A stretch of 64,000 nt of DNA from Pedobacter sp. SYSU D00535 (GCF_017355855.1 NZ_JAFEWD010000007.1:1-64000), one strand, 5' to 3'. Shown: positions 9,464 through 18,726, numbered from the stretch's first letter. Notes: generated by a model from the sequence alone, not told the origin. Program-made: numbers and translations.

Positions 9464-10285
9464 TTACTCTGCTGAACCTTCGCCAGCTTCTGCAGCTACC
9501 TTAGGAGCAGGACGAGATGCTTCTGCATCAGCAGCGCCACTGTCGATTTTAGCTTTCGCAGCAGCTGCTTCTTTTTCAGCTTCGTCTTCTTTCTCACGTT
9601 TACGCTCATCTAAACCTTCCTGGATAGCCTGAACGATAATGCTGGTAATCAAAGAGATTGATTTAGTAGCGTCATCATTTGCAGGGATCGGGAAGTCGAT
9701 GTTGGTAGGGTCAGAGTTGGTATCTACCATCGCAAACGTAGGGATGTTCAGCTTCAACGCTTCAGTAACAGCAATATGCTCTTTCTTTACGTCGATCAGG
9801 AACAATGCAGCAGGAAGACGGTTTAGGTCAGAAATACCACCTAAAAGGGTTTCTAACTTAATACGCTCACGCTGAATCATTAACTTCTCTTTCTTTGAAA
9901 GTACGTCGTACGTTCCGTCTTTTGACATCTTGTCGATGTTAGACATTTTTTTGATCGACTTACGTACAGTAGCGAAGTTAGTTAACATACCACCCAACCA
10001 ACGTTCAGTTACGAAAGGCATGTTTACAGCTTTAGCTTGCTCAGCAACGATATCCTTAGCTTGTTTTTTAGTAGCTACGAATAATACTTTACGTCCTGAC
10101 TTCACGATCTGTTTGATCGCAGCAGCTGCCTCTTCTACTTTTGTTAAAGTTTTGTTTAAATCGATGATGTGGATGCCATTACGCTCCATGAAAATGTACT
10201 GAGCCATTTTCGGATCCCATTTACGGGTAAGGTGACCAAAGTGTACACCTGCATCAAGTAAGTCCTGATATGTTGTTCTAGCCAT
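9464..10285 (-). CDS. rpsB: 30S ribosomal protein S2
   Basis: This 273-residue S2 protein binds the 30S head-body junction. It starts MARTTYQDLLDAGVHFGHLT and contains the FVATKKQAK and ERWLGGMLTNFATVRKS signatures. The last ~40 residues are an Ala/Glu-rich charged tail (EKEAAAAKAK...), a common low-complexity extension in this phylum. A strong Shine-Dalgarno AAGGAGG lies 8 nt before the ATG, which is notable in a group that mostly lacks such sites. It follows rpsI by 18 bp. Confidence 0.97.
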   Translation of the reverse strand: MARTTYQDLLDAGVHFGHLTRKWDPKMAQYIFMERNGIHIIDLNKTLTKVEEAAAAIKQIVKSGRKVLFVATKKQAKDIVAEQAKAVNMPFVTERWLGGMLTNFATVRKSIKKMSNIDKMSKDGTYDVLSKKEKLMIQRERIKLETLLGGISDLNRLPAALFLIDVKKEHIAVTEALKLNIPTFAMVDTNSDPTNIDFPIPANDDATKSISLITSIIVQAIQEGLDERKREKEDEAEKEAAAAKAKIDSGAADAEASRPAPKVAAEAGEGSAE

Positions 10286-10293
10286 TGTTTGAT

Positions 10294-10300
10294 CCTCCTT
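10294..10300 (-). promoter_or_regulatory. Strong Shine-Dalgarno site of rpsB
   Basis: The minus strand reads AAGGAGG, 8 nt before the rpsB ATG at 10285. Most genes in this window lack any such motif. Confidence 0.8.
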
Positions 10301-10303
10301 AAA

Positions 10304-10690
10304 TTAACGTTTACTGAATTGAAATCTACGACGAGCTTTTCTGCGTCCTGGTTTTTTACGCTCAACCATTCTGGCATCACGGGTCATTAAACCTTTCGCT
10401 CTCAATCCTGATTTCGTTTCCGGATCTAATTCAACAATAGCTTTAGCAATTGCTAAACGAACAGCTTCCGCTTGTCCTTTAACACCACCACCAGCAACAT
10501 TAACATTCACATCAAATTTACCTGTAGAACCAGATACGTCTAATGATTGGTTAACGATGAATTGTAATGGTAAAGTAGGGAAGTACTCTTTATAGTCTTT
10601 ACCGTTCACGGTAATGTTGCCGCTACCTTCGCTTAAATAAATGCGGGCAACTGCAGTTTTTCTTCTTCCTGAAGTGTTTGTAGTTGACAT
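10304..10690 (-). CDS. rpsI: 30S ribosomal protein S9
   Basis: This 128-residue S9 protein starts with STTNTSGRRKTAVARIYL and ends with the conserved GRRKARRRFQFSKR tail, whose last residues reach the P-site tRNA. It lies 16 bp after rplM, the near-universal rplM-rpsI pair. A strong AGAGGAG Shine-Dalgarno motif lies 7 nt before the ATG. Confidence 0.98.
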   Translation of the reverse strand: MSTTNTSGRRKTAVARIYLSEGSGNITVNGKDYKEYFPTLPLQFIVNQSLDVSGSTGKFDVNVNVAGGGVKGQAEAVRLAIAKAIVELDPETKSGLRAKGLMTRDARMVERKKPGRRKARRRFQFSKR

Positions 10691-10697
10691 TTCTTTT

Positions 10698-10704
10698 CTC
10701 CTCT
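10698..10704 (-). promoter_or_regulatory. Strong Shine-Dalgarno site of rpsI
   Basis: The minus strand reads AGAGGAG, 7 nt before the rpsI ATG at 10690. It lies in the short rplM-rpsI gap and would favour independent initiation at rpsI. Confidence 0.75.
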
Positions 10705-10706
10705 AA

Positions 10707-11150
10707 TTAAAGTTTGATTTCTTTTGGACTTTGTGCAGCATGTGGATGCTCAGAACCAGCATATACATACAGATTGCCGAATAATGCACGGCCCAAACGA
10801 TTTTTAGGTAACATACCACGAACGGCTTTCTCAATGATCCGCTCCGGATGCTTCGCCATTAACTCTTTAGGAGAAACGAAACGCTGACCGCCTGGGTAGC
10901 CTGTGTAACGAACATAAACTTTGTCGCCTAGTTTGTTACCGGTCAGTTTTACCTTGTCTGCATTGATAACAATCACGTTATCTCCGCAGTCTACGTTTGG
11001 GGTGAATGTAGGCTTGTGTTTTCCTCTGATCATCATAGCGATCTTAGAAGACAAGCGCCCCAAAATCTCGCCCTGTGCGTCAACAACTACCCATTCCTTG
11101 TTAACGGTCTTTTTGTTGGCAGAGACAGTTTTGTAACTTAACGTATTCAC
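10707..11150 (-). CDS. rplM: 50S ribosomal protein L13 (GTG start)
   Basis: This 147-residue L13 protein is an early-assembly 23S rRNA binder. It has the WVVVDAQGEILGRLSSKIA N-terminus, a GDNVIVINADKVKLTGNK stretch in the middle and AVRGMLPKNRLGRALF near residue 110. The start codon is GTG at 11150, giving the N-terminus (M)NTLSYKTVSANK; no in-frame ATG precedes the conserved region. It is the first gene of the rplM-rpsI-rpsB-tsf cluster, with a good promoter about 50 bp upstream. Confidence 0.96.
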   Translation of the reverse strand: MNTLSYKTVSANKKTVNKEWVVVDAQGEILGRLSSKIAMMIRGKHKPTFTPNVDCGDNVIVINADKVKLTGNKLGDKVYVRYTGYPGGQRFVSPKELMAKHPERIIEKAVRGMLPKNRLGRALFGNLYVYAGSEHPHAAQSPKEIKL

Positions 11151-11627
11151 TTGCTTGATATTAAATTAATTAAACAATATACTATACCCCTTAAATTGGG
11201 ACTGCAAAGATAGGCTAAATAGTTTAATTGTCAAGCGGTTGAGAAGAAAATTATTGATTGTTATCCGGATGTGAGGATTGTTAATCCGTTACTACAATTT
11301 TTTTTTGAAAACCAGCTTACGTTCCCTGCCCAGCTGTGGTCCCGTGTTTCGTTCATAGTCCTCGCTTTGGCCTTACGCTACCTGCACTCGCTGCGGGCTA
11401 TCCACTTCACCCGAGGTGTCATCTCTCGCAGTTGCAAAAATGCAGATCCCCGGCGAGCATTATTTCCTGTTCCGCATATATAGTAGAGCTGCTGTAAATC
11501 CTGCAAGTAGCGGTGTTTAAGGCGAGGGCAATATCCGAGGGTAAAAACCGTTGTAGGTGGACATCTAATTTAAAAACAAAAAACCAAATCCCTCCGATTT
11601 CTGTATCATTGTAAAATTTTTTAATAC
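11151..11627. other. 477-bp intergenic region, no confident gene
   Basis: The left part holds the rplM promoter. The segment from about 11310 to 11560 is visibly richer in G and C than the flanks and unlike a normal Bacteroidota spacer. A plus frame at 11271-11483 is open but has no homologous look, no good start context and atypical composition. It may be an interspersed repeat or a gene remnant, but no second copy is visible in this window. Confidence 0.4.
11205..11235 (-). promoter_or_regulatory. Promoter of the rplM operon
   Basis: On the minus strand CTTG (-33) is separated by 19 bp from TATCTTTG (-7), an exact TAnnTTTG match. Transcription would start about 48 nt before the rplM GTG. 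Confidence 0.55.
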
Positions 11628-12359
11628 GTGTATATTCTTATATTTTTTCTCTCCCACTGGTTTCTATCGCTTTTCGTTCAAACCTTTTTCCTTCACCGAT
11701 ATGCTTCCCATAAAATGTTTACCACTAACAAGTTTTGGGAACGGGCTTTCTATTTGCTCACGTGGTTTTCTCAAGGGGCTTCCTTCTTAAATCCTAGGGC
11801 TTATGCTATCCTTCACCGAATGCACCACGCGTACAGTGATACAAAGGAAGATCCGCATTCACCACATTTTTTCAGGGATGTTTTTCAAATGATGTGGGCA
11901 ACTAAAAAGATTTTTCAGGATTATGTTAAAATGAACAAGGAGCCGGAAACTCGTTTCAAGGGGAACTATCCCGAGTGGCGAACTGTCGACATCATGGCTT
12001 CGTCATGGGTTTCACGAATAGGATTTGGTGTGGGCTATACCTTGTTTTATGTGTATTTCGCAACCAGCCCCTGGATGTTCCTTCTGCTTCCTATTCATTA
12101 TTTGATGGGCCCTATACACGGCGCAACGGTTAATTGGTGTGGTCATAAATACGGCTACTCTAACTTCGACAACGGTGATCATTCCAAAAACACCACGCCG
12201 ATTGATTTCCTGATGTTAGGCGAGCTGTTTCAGAACAATCATCACAAGTTTCCTAACAGTCCAAACTTTGCAAAGCGCTGGTTTGAAGTCGACCCGGTTT
12301 ATCCGGTGATGAAAGTGCTGCACTGGACTAGAATTATTAAAATAAGAAAAACAGCATAA
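11628..12359 (+). CDS. Membrane fatty acid (acyl-CoA) desaturase
   Basis: This 243-residue integral membrane di-iron desaturase of the stearoyl-CoA delta-9 type introduces a double bond into acyl chains for membrane fluidity. All three histidine boxes are present: HRYASH near residue 24, HRMHH near residue 65, and NNHHKFP near residue 205. Hydrophobic helices lie at 1-20, 40-56 and 125-160. The N-terminal region is short but complete for bacterial forms. It is a single gene with a perfect hairpin terminator shared with the converging beta-CASP gene. Regiospecificity is inferred from the family only. Confidence 0.88.
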   Translation: MYILIFFLSHWFLSLFVQTFFLHRYASHKMFTTNKFWERAFYLLTWFSQGASFLNPRAYAILHRMHHAYSDTKEDPHSPHFFRDVFQMMWATKKIFQDYVKMNKEPETRFKGNYPEWRTVDIMASSWVSRIGFGVGYTLFYVYFATSPWMFLLLPIHYLMGPIHGATVNWCGHKYGYSNFDNGDHSKNTTPIDFLMLGELFQNNHHKFPNSPNFAKRWFEVDPVYPVMKVLHWTRIIKIRKTA

Positions 12360-12363
12360 TGCT

Positions 12364-12392
12364 AAAAGGAAGCGCTGTGAAGCGCTTCCTTT
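12364..12392. terminator. Bidirectional terminator between desaturase and beta-CASP gene
   Basis: Perfect 12-bp arms at 12365-12376 and 12381-12392 (aaaggaagcgct and its complement) enclose a GTGA loop between convergent genes. T-rich tracts flank it on both sides. Confidence 0.85.
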
Positions 12393-12395
12393 GTT

Positions 12396-13793
12396 TTACA
12401 ACTCTTCCATTTGATGCTGGGCCGGTATCCTCACATTTCTAAAGCCAGCTTCCTCTATTTTCTGTTTGAATCTTGTTTGTACATCGTATTCCCCGTGTAC
12501 GAGGTAAACTGCTTTGACTTGCTCGGGATCCTGACAAGAGATAAATTTTAGGAGATCTTCATAGTCGCCATGAGCGCTCATCGATTTAATCTCCTCGATG
12601 TCCGCCCGCACGTCGTACTCTTCTCCGAAAATCCGCACTACTTTCTCATTCCGCAGTAGACGGCCTGCCAGGGAGGACGGCTCAGCGTACCCGACCATCA
12701 ATATGGTGTTCTTCTGATTGTTGATATTGTTACGGATGTGGTGTTTTACCCTACCCGCTTCCGCCATTCCCGACGAAGAAATAATTACGCAGGGGCGCGG
12801 ATCGTCATTCAGGCTTTTTGATTCTTCCACCGATTCGATAAATTTCAGACCTTTAAACATAAAGATGTCGTCATCGCGCTTCATTACTTCCTGCACTCCG
12901 CGATTGTATTCATCCGGGTGGTCTTTCAATACTTCCGTTGCCTTCAGCGATAAAGGGCTGTCCACATAAAAAGGAACATCCGGTAGAATTCCCTTCAGTT
13001 CCAAGGCGTTCAAGGCGTACAAAAGTTCTTGCGTCCTTCCGACGCTAAAGGCGGGAATGATGAGCTTACCTCCTTTAACGATGCAGGTATGCTGAATGAC
13101 TTCTTTCAGCCGGCCCTCAATAGGTTCCAGATCTTTATGGAGAGAATCACCGTAGGTCGATTCCAGCAGAATATAATCGGCCTGAGGGAAGGTTTGCGGG
13201 CTCTTTAGCAGCAGATCACCGTACCGGCCCACGTCGCCACTGAAAGTAAGCTGATGGAACTTTCCGTCCTCCAAGATGGTGAGGTGGACTGCGGCGCTGC
13301 CAATGATATGACCAGTGTCTGTAAACCGTAGTGTAATTCTTGGCTCTATCTCAAAGTCTTCATTAAAATCTACAATCTTAAAAAGCCCCATGGTAGCGAT
13401 CACGTCTTCTTCCGTATAGAGCGGTTGAATTTCCGCTTGCCCTGATCTTCGCCGGTTTTTGTTACTAAACTCGGCATCTTGTACCTGAATTTTTGCTGAA
13501 TCTGCTAGTAGAATTCCTGCCAGGTCCATGGTGGGTGCCGTGGCGAATATTGTTCCTTTGAACCCTTCTGCTACCATCCGGGGCAGAAGGCCGCAATGGT
13601 CAATATGCGCGTGAGAGAGTATTACGTAACTTACCAGGTCCGGCCGGAAGCCAAAGTGCTCATTTAGTTCGTCAGCTTCATCCAGTCCCTGAAACATCCC
13701 ACAATCCAAGAGGATTTGAGTGCCGTTATCCAATTTTATTAAATGCTTGCTGCCTGTTACATTTCTTGCAGCGCCGTGAAAAGTAATCGTCAT
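12396..13793 (-). CDS. Beta-CASP metallo-beta-lactamase fold nuclease
   Basis: This 465-residue protein of the CPSF73/RNase-like metallo-hydrolase family probably cleaves RNA with two zinc ions. The zinc motif LSHAHIDHCGLLP lies near residue 58, and TGHIIGSAAVHL near residue 155 and FSGDVGRYGDLL near residue 178 add further metal ligands. The beta-CASP insert and the motifs SMSAHGDYEDLL and YLVHGEYD close the C-terminal part. It has no signal peptide, so it is cytoplasmic. It starts divergently from the blaI-like gene, 84 bp of spacer holding the blaI operators away from its own start. Its cellular substrate is unknown. Confidence 0.85.
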   Translation of the reverse strand: MTITFHGAARNVTGSKHLIKLDNGTQILLDCGMFQGLDEADELNEHFGFRPDLVSYVILSHAHIDHCGLLPRMVAEGFKGTIFATAPTMDLAGILLADSAKIQVQDAEFSNKNRRRSGQAEIQPLYTEEDVIATMGLFKIVDFNEDFEIEPRITLRFTDTGHIIGSAAVHLTILEDGKFHQLTFSGDVGRYGDLLLKSPQTFPQADYILLESTYGDSLHKDLEPIEGRLKEVIQHTCIVKGGKLIIPAFSVGRTQELLYALNALELKGILPDVPFYVDSPLSLKATEVLKDHPDEYNRGVQEVMKRDDDIFMFKGLKFIESVEESKSLNDDPRPCVIISSSGMAEAGRVKHHIRNNINNQKNTILMVGYAEPSSLAGRLLRNEKVVRIFGEEYDVRADIEEIKSMSAHGDYEDLLKFISCQDPEQVKAVYLVHGEYDVQTRFKQKIEEAGFRNVRIPAQHQMEEL

Positions 13794-13851
13794 TCGTTTT
13801 TAGTTGTGATAAGCTCAACAGCAAAATAAGATTTAAAGTTTGCAAACAATT

Positions 13852-13887
13852 AACTAAGATTATAGTTGATAAACTAAATGCTTAGTT
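13852..13887 (+). promoter_or_regulatory. Two tandem BlaI-type operators
   Basis: Two 16-bp dyads, aactaagattatagtt (13852-13867) and aactaaatgcttagtt (13872-13887), share the pattern AACTA-N6-TAGTT and start exactly 20 bp apart, about two helical turns. They cover the -33 element and spacer of the promoter in front of blaI. Position and symmetry suggest binding of two repressor dimers on one DNA face. Confidence 0.7.
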
Positions 13888-13896
13888 GTAGATTTG
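13865..13896 (+). promoter_or_regulatory. Promoter of the blaI-blaR1-like operon
   Basis: GTTG (13865-13868) lies 20 bp before TAGATTTG (13889-13896), an exact TAnnTTTG -7 box. Transcription would begin about 14 nt before the ATG at 13917. Both operators overlap it. Confidence 0.6.
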
Positions 13897-13916
13897 ATTT
13901 AACTAATTCAACCTTT

Positions 13917-14294
13917 ATGGAAATAAAAGAACTAACCAAAGCAGAAGAGCAAGTGATGCAGGTATTGTGGGATTTAAAAAAAGGTTTTGTGAAGGATGTT
14001 ATTGATCAGCTTCCTAACCCTAAGCCGGCTTACAATACGGTGTCTACTATCATTCGCATTTTAGAAACAAAAGGATTTGTGGACCACGAAGCCTTCGGGA
14101 AAAGCCACCAGTATTTTCCCAAAATAAGTAAGGAGCAATACAAAAGTTTTGCCACCGAAAAGCTTCTGCAAGGATACTTCGGTAACTCTGTCGAAAGCAT
14201 GTTTTCTTTCTTTGTCAAAAAGGAGAAGATAGACTTAAAAGAAGCTGACGGGATAATGAAACTAATCGAAAACCTAAAAAATAAGAAATTATGA
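13917..14294 (+). CDS. BlaI/MecI/CopY-family repressor
   Basis: This 125-residue winged-helix repressor begins MEIKELTKAEEQVMQVLWDL and contains the KPAYNTVSTIIRILETKGFV recognition region, the typical Penicillinase_R fold. It binds DNA as a dimer and is inactivated when the partner membrane peptidase cleaves it. The ATG at 13917 is chosen because an upstream in-frame ATG at 13878 lies inside the operator and promoter. The stop overlaps the start of the next gene as ATGA, so the two are translationally coupled. No beta-lactamase gene is adjacent, so the target regulon is unknown. Confidence 0.9.
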   Translation: MEIKELTKAEEQVMQVLWDLKKGFVKDVIDQLPNPKPAYNTVSTIIRILETKGFVDHEAFGKSHQYFPKISKEQYKSFATEKLLQGYFGNSVESMFSFFVKKEKIDLKEADGIMKLIENLKNKKL

Positions 14295-15853
14295 GCTGGT
14301 TCAATTTTATTATCCAGGTAAACCTATTCCTACTAGTATTTTACGGTTTCTATATCATGCTACTCAGGAATGAGACCTTCTTCAACTTAAACAGGGCCTA
14401 TCTCGTTGGTGCAAGTATTTGCTCGTTCCTTATTCCAGTGTTACGGAGCGATTGGGTAAAGTCGCTGTTTTTAGCGCCTAAGGTCGGGGAGTTGACACAA
14501 GTGGTCATGTCGAACGCAGAAATAGTTGTTTTCGCCGAACAGGATACTGGCCCGGCTCTTATTGATATTCTCACAGCAGTTTACCTAACAGGAGTCGTGG
14601 TTTGTGCTGCACGATTTCTTTTTGCGCTCTACTCTCTGACTTCAGTGCCTCCGTCAGCCAAAAATGCCTATTCGTTTTTCTACCGGATAGTCGTCTCAGC
14701 GGACGTAGAAGGTCGTGATTCGATTATGAAGCATGAAGAAGTACACGCACGTCATTTCCATTCTGCTGATGTAATCTGGTTTGAACTAGTTGCCATTGTT
14801 AACTGGTTCAACCCGGTAGTCTACTTATATAAAAGATCGATCACACACATTCACGAATACATTGCAGATGAAGCGACAGCCAGCAAAACGGGGAAATCCA
14901 AGTATGCGCTATTGCTGCTTAGTAATGCCATGGGAATAAAGCCAAAAGCATTAGCCAACAGCTTTTTCAACGAGTCACTATTAAAAAGGAGGATACTTAT
15001 GTTACAAAAAGCAAGATCGGCGAAGGTCGCCATTTTGAAGTACGGACTTTCAGTTCCGCTATTTATGCTAGCAGCAGTTATATCAACTGCAGCAGCAGAA
15101 GAGAAAATTGAACAAATTCAAGCGTCGTTGGAGCTTCCATCCAAGGAAGTGTTTACTACGCAGAATGAGCCGAAGCCGGGGCCGGTGAAGGAAGAAACAA
15201 GAGAAATACGTCTTAGACTGGATGATTCAAAAACAACCTTGGAGTCTGTTGAACGTTCGTTCCCTACTGTATCTAACGGTCTTCATAAGGACGAAATAAA
15301 GCCGTTGCAGGACAGCAGTATTTACGATTTTTCGAAGGTGGATAAACTACCAGAGTTTCCGGGGGGAATAGAAAAATTTTACAAGTTCGTAGGAAACAAC
15401 TATCAGATTCCTGCAATACTTAAAGAAAAGGGCGTTAAGGGCAGGTTGATTGCAACGTTTGTTGTAGAAAAGGACGGGACCTTGAGCGGGATCCGGTCTT
15501 TACGGGACCTTGGGCATGGAACTGGAGAAGAACTTGTTCGGGTACTTCAATCAGGAGGAAAATGGATCCCTGGCGTGGCAAATGGCAAGCCCGTAAGAAT
15601 TCAATATACCCTTCCTGTTATGTTGAACTCTCAAACGCTGGGTAATGGAGACTTCATGATCAGGGGAGATGGATTAGATAAGGCTTACATCTTGCTGGAT
15701 GGAAAGCCAATCAGCCGCGAGGAAATGCTAAAAATTGACTCTGCGAAAATTGAATCTATCAGGGTAATAAAAGAAGATGTAGCTGAATTCAGTCAGTACA
15801 ACGTTCCGGAAGGAAAAGAAGGTCTTATCCTTATTACAAGCAAAAAACAATAA
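14291..15853 (+). CDS. BlaR1-like M56 membrane peptidase with TonB-type C-terminus
   Basis: This 520-residue antirepressor-type protein should sense an envelope signal and cleave the BlaI partner. Membrane helices lie near 1-25, 38-55 and 88-115, with another at about 268-290. The zinc peptidase motif HEEVH (148-152) is intact, and a downstream Glu lies in HEYIADEAT. After the last helix there is no penicillin-binding domain. Instead residues ~340-440 form a TonB C-terminal-like fold (GVKGRLIATFVVEKDGTL) followed by a short domain ending in GKEGLILITSKKQ. This layout is common in Bacteroidota M56 proteins. Peptidase activity is well supported; the signal sensed is not known. Confidence 0.87.
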   Translation: MSWFNFIIQVNLFLLVFYGFYIMLLRNETFFNLNRAYLVGASICSFLIPVLRSDWVKSLFLAPKVGELTQVVMSNAEIVVFAEQDTGPALIDILTAVYLTGVVVCAARFLFALYSLTSVPPSAKNAYSFFYRIVVSADVEGRDSIMKHEEVHARHFHSADVIWFELVAIVNWFNPVVYLYKRSITHIHEYIADEATASKTGKSKYALLLLSNAMGIKPKALANSFFNESLLKRRILMLQKARSAKVAILKYGLSVPLFMLAAVISTAAAEEKIEQIQASLELPSKEVFTTQNEPKPGPVKEETREIRLRLDDSKTTLESVERSFPTVSNGLHKDEIKPLQDSSIYDFSKVDKLPEFPGGIEKFYKFVGNNYQIPAILKEKGVKGRLIATFVVEKDGTLSGIRSLRDLGHGTGEELVRVLQSGGKWIPGVANGKPVRIQYTLPVMLNSQTLGNGDFMIRGDGLDKAYILLDGKPISREEMLKIDSAKIESIRVIKEDVAEFSQYNVPEGKEGLILITSKKQ

Positions 15854-15859
15854 AAACAC

Positions 15860-15890
15860 AAGAGCCCTTCGCTTTCGCGTAAGGGCTCTT
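15860..15890. terminator. Bidirectional terminator between blaR1-like gene and sdhB
   Basis: Ten-base arms aagagccctt (15860-15869) and aagggctctt (15881-15890) lie between convergent genes with T/A tracts on both sides. Confidence 0.8.
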
Positions 15891-15919
15891 TAATTTCCTC
15901 CTTGCCTCGTGGCACAAAA

Positions 15920-16690
15920 TTAACGAATTTCTTCTTCTTTGAAAAACTTGGCAGTGAAATAATCACGCCTCATTCTATTGATATTCGTCATAGAAATTTC
16001 TTTAGGACACTCAATTTCACAAGCTCCGGTATTTGTACAACCTCCAAAGCCTTCTGCATCCATCTGAGCAACCATTGATTGCACACGACGGTAACGCTCG
16101 GGTTGACCTTGAGGCAATAGTGCTAATTGAGAAATTTTCGCTGACACAAATAGCATCGCAGAAGCATTTTTACAAGCAGCTACACAAGCACCGCACTGGA
16201 TACAAGTAGCAGAGTTGAATGCTTCATCTGCAATTGGTTTCGGAACAGGGATCTCATTCGCATCAGGAACACCTCCTGTATTTACTGAAATATAACCACC
16301 CGCCTGCTGAATTCTGTCGAACGCAGAACGATCTACTGCTAAATCTTTAATTACCGGGAAGGCTGTAGCTCTCCATGGCTCTATGGTAATGGTCTCTCCA
16401 TCGCTGAAGCTGCGCATATGCAGCTGGCAAGTAGTAATTGCTCGTTTTGGTCCGTGAGGACGACCGTTGATGTACAAGGAACACATACCGCAAATACCTT
16501 CACGACAGTCGTGATCAAAATGTATTGGGTCCTCTCCTTTTTTTACTAATCCCTCATTCACTACATCCAACATCTCAAGAAACGACATATCTGGTGAAAT
16601 GCCATCTGCTTTATATGTTACAAATCCTCCCTTGTCAGAAGCGTTTCTCTGCCTCCAAACTTTCAGGGTTAAATTCATGTGTCCGCTCAT
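15920..16690 (-). CDS. sdhB: Succinate dehydrogenase / fumarate reductase iron-sulfur subunit
   Basis: This 256-residue subunit passes electrons from the flavoprotein to quinone. The [2Fe-2S] ligands are in [13 protein letters not shown] and the Cys of TTCQLH. The two further clusters are in [14 protein letters not shown] and [15 protein letters not shown]. All expected cysteines are visible. It is the last gene of sdhC-sdhA-sdhB on the minus strand, 65 bp after sdhA, and ends at a terminator. The order and the single cytochrome subunit fit a type B enzyme of the Bacteroidota. Confidence 0.96.
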   Translation of the reverse strand: MSGHMNLTLKVWRQRNASDKGGFVTYKADGISPDMSFLEMLDVVNEGLVKKGEDPIHFDHDCREGICGMCSLYINGRPHGPKRAITTCQLHMRSFSDGETITIEPWRATAFPVIKDLAVDRSAFDRIQQAGGYISVNTGGVPDANEIPVPKPIADEAFNSATCIQCGACVAACKNASAMLFVSAKISQLALLPQGQPERYRRVQSMVAQMDAEGFGGCTNTGACEIECPKEISMTNINRMRRDYFTAKFFKEEEIR

Positions 16691-16755
16691 CTTTTTATTG
16701 AGTTAGGAAGTATGAAGTATCAACTCGAAGAGCAATACTTCATACTTCAGTTTTC

Positions 16756-18690
16756 TTATTTATAACTACGCTGTGTTAATTTAACGTTCTCGTACACCAG
16801 GTTTTCTTTGTGAAGATTCTCAGGCTGGTTATCGCCAGTGTATTCCCATGCTGCTACGTATGCGAACTCGTCGTCATTACGCAACGCCTCACCTTCTTCG
16901 GTCTGGCTCTCCACCCGGAAGTGACCACCACAAGATTCAGCACGCTGAAGCGCATCTTCCACCATCAGGGCTCCAAGCTCGATGAAGTCGGCTACACGAC
17001 CAGCTTTTTCAAGCGACATATTAAGCTCTTCATTGATACCCATCACCCGCGCGTTTTTCCAGAAGTCTTCTTTCAATTCTGCGATCAGGCCCTTTGCTTT
17101 GGTCAATCCCTCAGCACTACGAGCCATTCCACAGTATTCCCACATGATGTTCCCTAATTCACGGTGGTACTCATCAACCGTTTTAGTTCCCTTTAAGGAA
17201 AGCAATTTCTTAACGTTATCTTCTACTGCCTTTTTAGCTTCCGCGAAAGCGGGATGTTTATCATCAATTGGCTTCGGACCGATTGTCGCCAGGTAATCTC
17301 CAAGCGTGTACGGAATTACAAAATATCCGTCGGCTAGTCCCTGCATCAAGGCAGAAGCACCTAAACGGTTCGCACCGTGATCGGAGAAGTTGGCCTCCCC
17401 AAGCGCATAACATCCAGGGATGGTGGTCATCAGGTTATAATCCACCCAAAGTCCGCCCATTGTATAGTGAACCGCAGGGTAAATACGCATTGGCTGAGTG
17501 TACGGATCTTCGTCAGTAATTTGATAATACATGTCGAAAAGGTTACCGTATTTAGCTTCCACAGCAGCTTTCCCTAGACGCTTGATCGCATCAGCAAAAT
17601 CAAGGTATACCGCTTTACCAGAACCTCCAACTCCACGCTCGTCATCCACAGCCTCCTTAGCGTTACGTGACGCAACGTCGCGGGGAACAAGGTTACCGAA
17701 CGAAGGATATTTACGCTCCAGGAAGTAATCTCTATCCTCTTCTTTAACATCGCTAGCCTTTAACTCTCCTTTACGGATTCTGGCAGCTACTTCTCTTGAT
17801 TTTGGTACCCATACACGGCCATCATTACGAAGAGATTCAGACATCAGCGTTAGCTTTGACTGGTGGTCTCCGGTAACAGGGATACAAGTTGGGTGGATCT
17901 GCGTAAAGCAAGGATTGCCAAATAATGCACCTTTCTTGTGCGCTCTCCAGATAGCCGTCGTGTTGCTACCCATTGCATTGGTTGAAAGATAGAATACGTT
18001 TCCGTAACCACCTGTACAAAGAAGAACGGCGTGGCCGGCATGTGTTTCGATTTCACCGGTAATCAGGTTACGTGTAACGATACCACGAGCTTCGCCGTCT
18101 ATCTTCACCAAATCGAGCATTTCGTGACGATTGTACATCTTCACTTTGCCCTCGTAAATTTGGCGGTTAAGAGCTGAGTAAGCTCCTAAAAGCAACTGTT
18201 GTCCGGTTTGACCGCGGGCGTAAAAGGTACGCGATACCTGTGCACCACCAAATGAACGGTTGTCTAACAAGCCACCGTATTCACGCGCAAAAGGAACGCC
18301 TTGTGCAACACACTGATCGATGATGTTTACGGAAACTTCAGCTAAACGATGAACGTTTGCTTCGCGAGCTCTGTAGTCACCTCCTTTGATTGTATCATAG
18401 AATAAACGGTAAACACTGTCTCCGTCATTGCGATAGTTCTTTGCAGCATTGATACCTCCCTGAGCGGCAATAGAGTGTGCACGACGAGGGCTATCCTGAA
18501 AACAGAAAGCTTTTACGTTGTACCCCAGCTCAGCAAGAGACGCTGCGGCTGCCGCACCAGCAAGACCGGTACCAACTACAATAACAGTATATTTACGTTT
18601 GTTAGCCGGGTTAACCAGCTTCAGATTAAATTTATGCTTTGACCACTTTTCTGCCAAAGGGCCATCTGGTATTTTAGAATCTAAAATCAT
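16756..18690 (-). CDS. sdhA: Succinate dehydrogenase / fumarate reductase flavoprotein
   Basis: This 644-residue catalytic subunit oxidises succinate to fumarate in the TCA cycle with covalently bound FAD. The FAD fold is [20 protein letters not shown] near residue 40. The FAD-attachment His is in [17 protein letters not shown] near residue 70. The active-site region HPTCIP and the [21 protein letters not shown] segment near residue 430 are intact. It lies between sdhC and sdhB. There is no sign of truncation. Confidence 0.97.
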   Translation of the reverse strand: MILDSKIPDGPLAEKWSKHKFNLKLVNPANKRKYTVIVVGTGLAGAAAAASLAELGYNVKAFCFQDSPRRAHSIAAQGGINAAKNYRNDGDSVYRLFYDTIKGGDYRAREANVHRLAEVSVNIIDQCVAQGVPFAREYGGLLDNRSFGGAQVSRTFYARGQTGQQLLLGAYSALNRQIYEGKVKMYNRHEMLDLVKIDGEARGIVTRNLITGEIETHAGHAVLLCTGGYGNVFYLSTNAMGSNTTAIWRAHKKGALFGNPCFTQIHPTCIPVTGDHQSKLTLMSESLRNDGRVWVPKSREVAARIRKGELKASDVKEEDRDYFLERKYPSFGNLVPRDVASRNAKEAVDDERGVGGSGKAVYLDFADAIKRLGKAAVEAKYGNLFDMYYQITDEDPYTQPMRIYPAVHYTMGGLWVDYNLMTTIPGCYALGEANFSDHGANRLGASALMQGLADGYFVIPYTLGDYLATIGPKPIDDKHPAFAEAKKAVEDNVKKLLSLKGTKTVDEYHRELGNIMWEYCGMARSAEGLTKAKGLIAELKEDFWKNARVMGINEELNMSLEKAGRVADFIELGALMVEDALQRAESCGGHFRVESQTEEGEALRNDDEFAYVAAWEYTGDNQPENLHKENLVYENVKLTQRSYK

Positions 18691-18726
18691 CTCAGAAAAT
18701 ATTTTTATCCCTTACAATGGGAGTGG

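Noticed and set aside
11271-11483. A 70-codon plus frame before the desaturase gene
   Set aside because: Arginine- and serine-rich composition with no recognisable fold, no start context and odd base composition; treated as intergenic.
13878-13916. A longer start for the BlaI-like repressor
   Set aside because: The ATG at 13878 lies within the second operator and the promoter; the conserved N-terminus starts at 13917.
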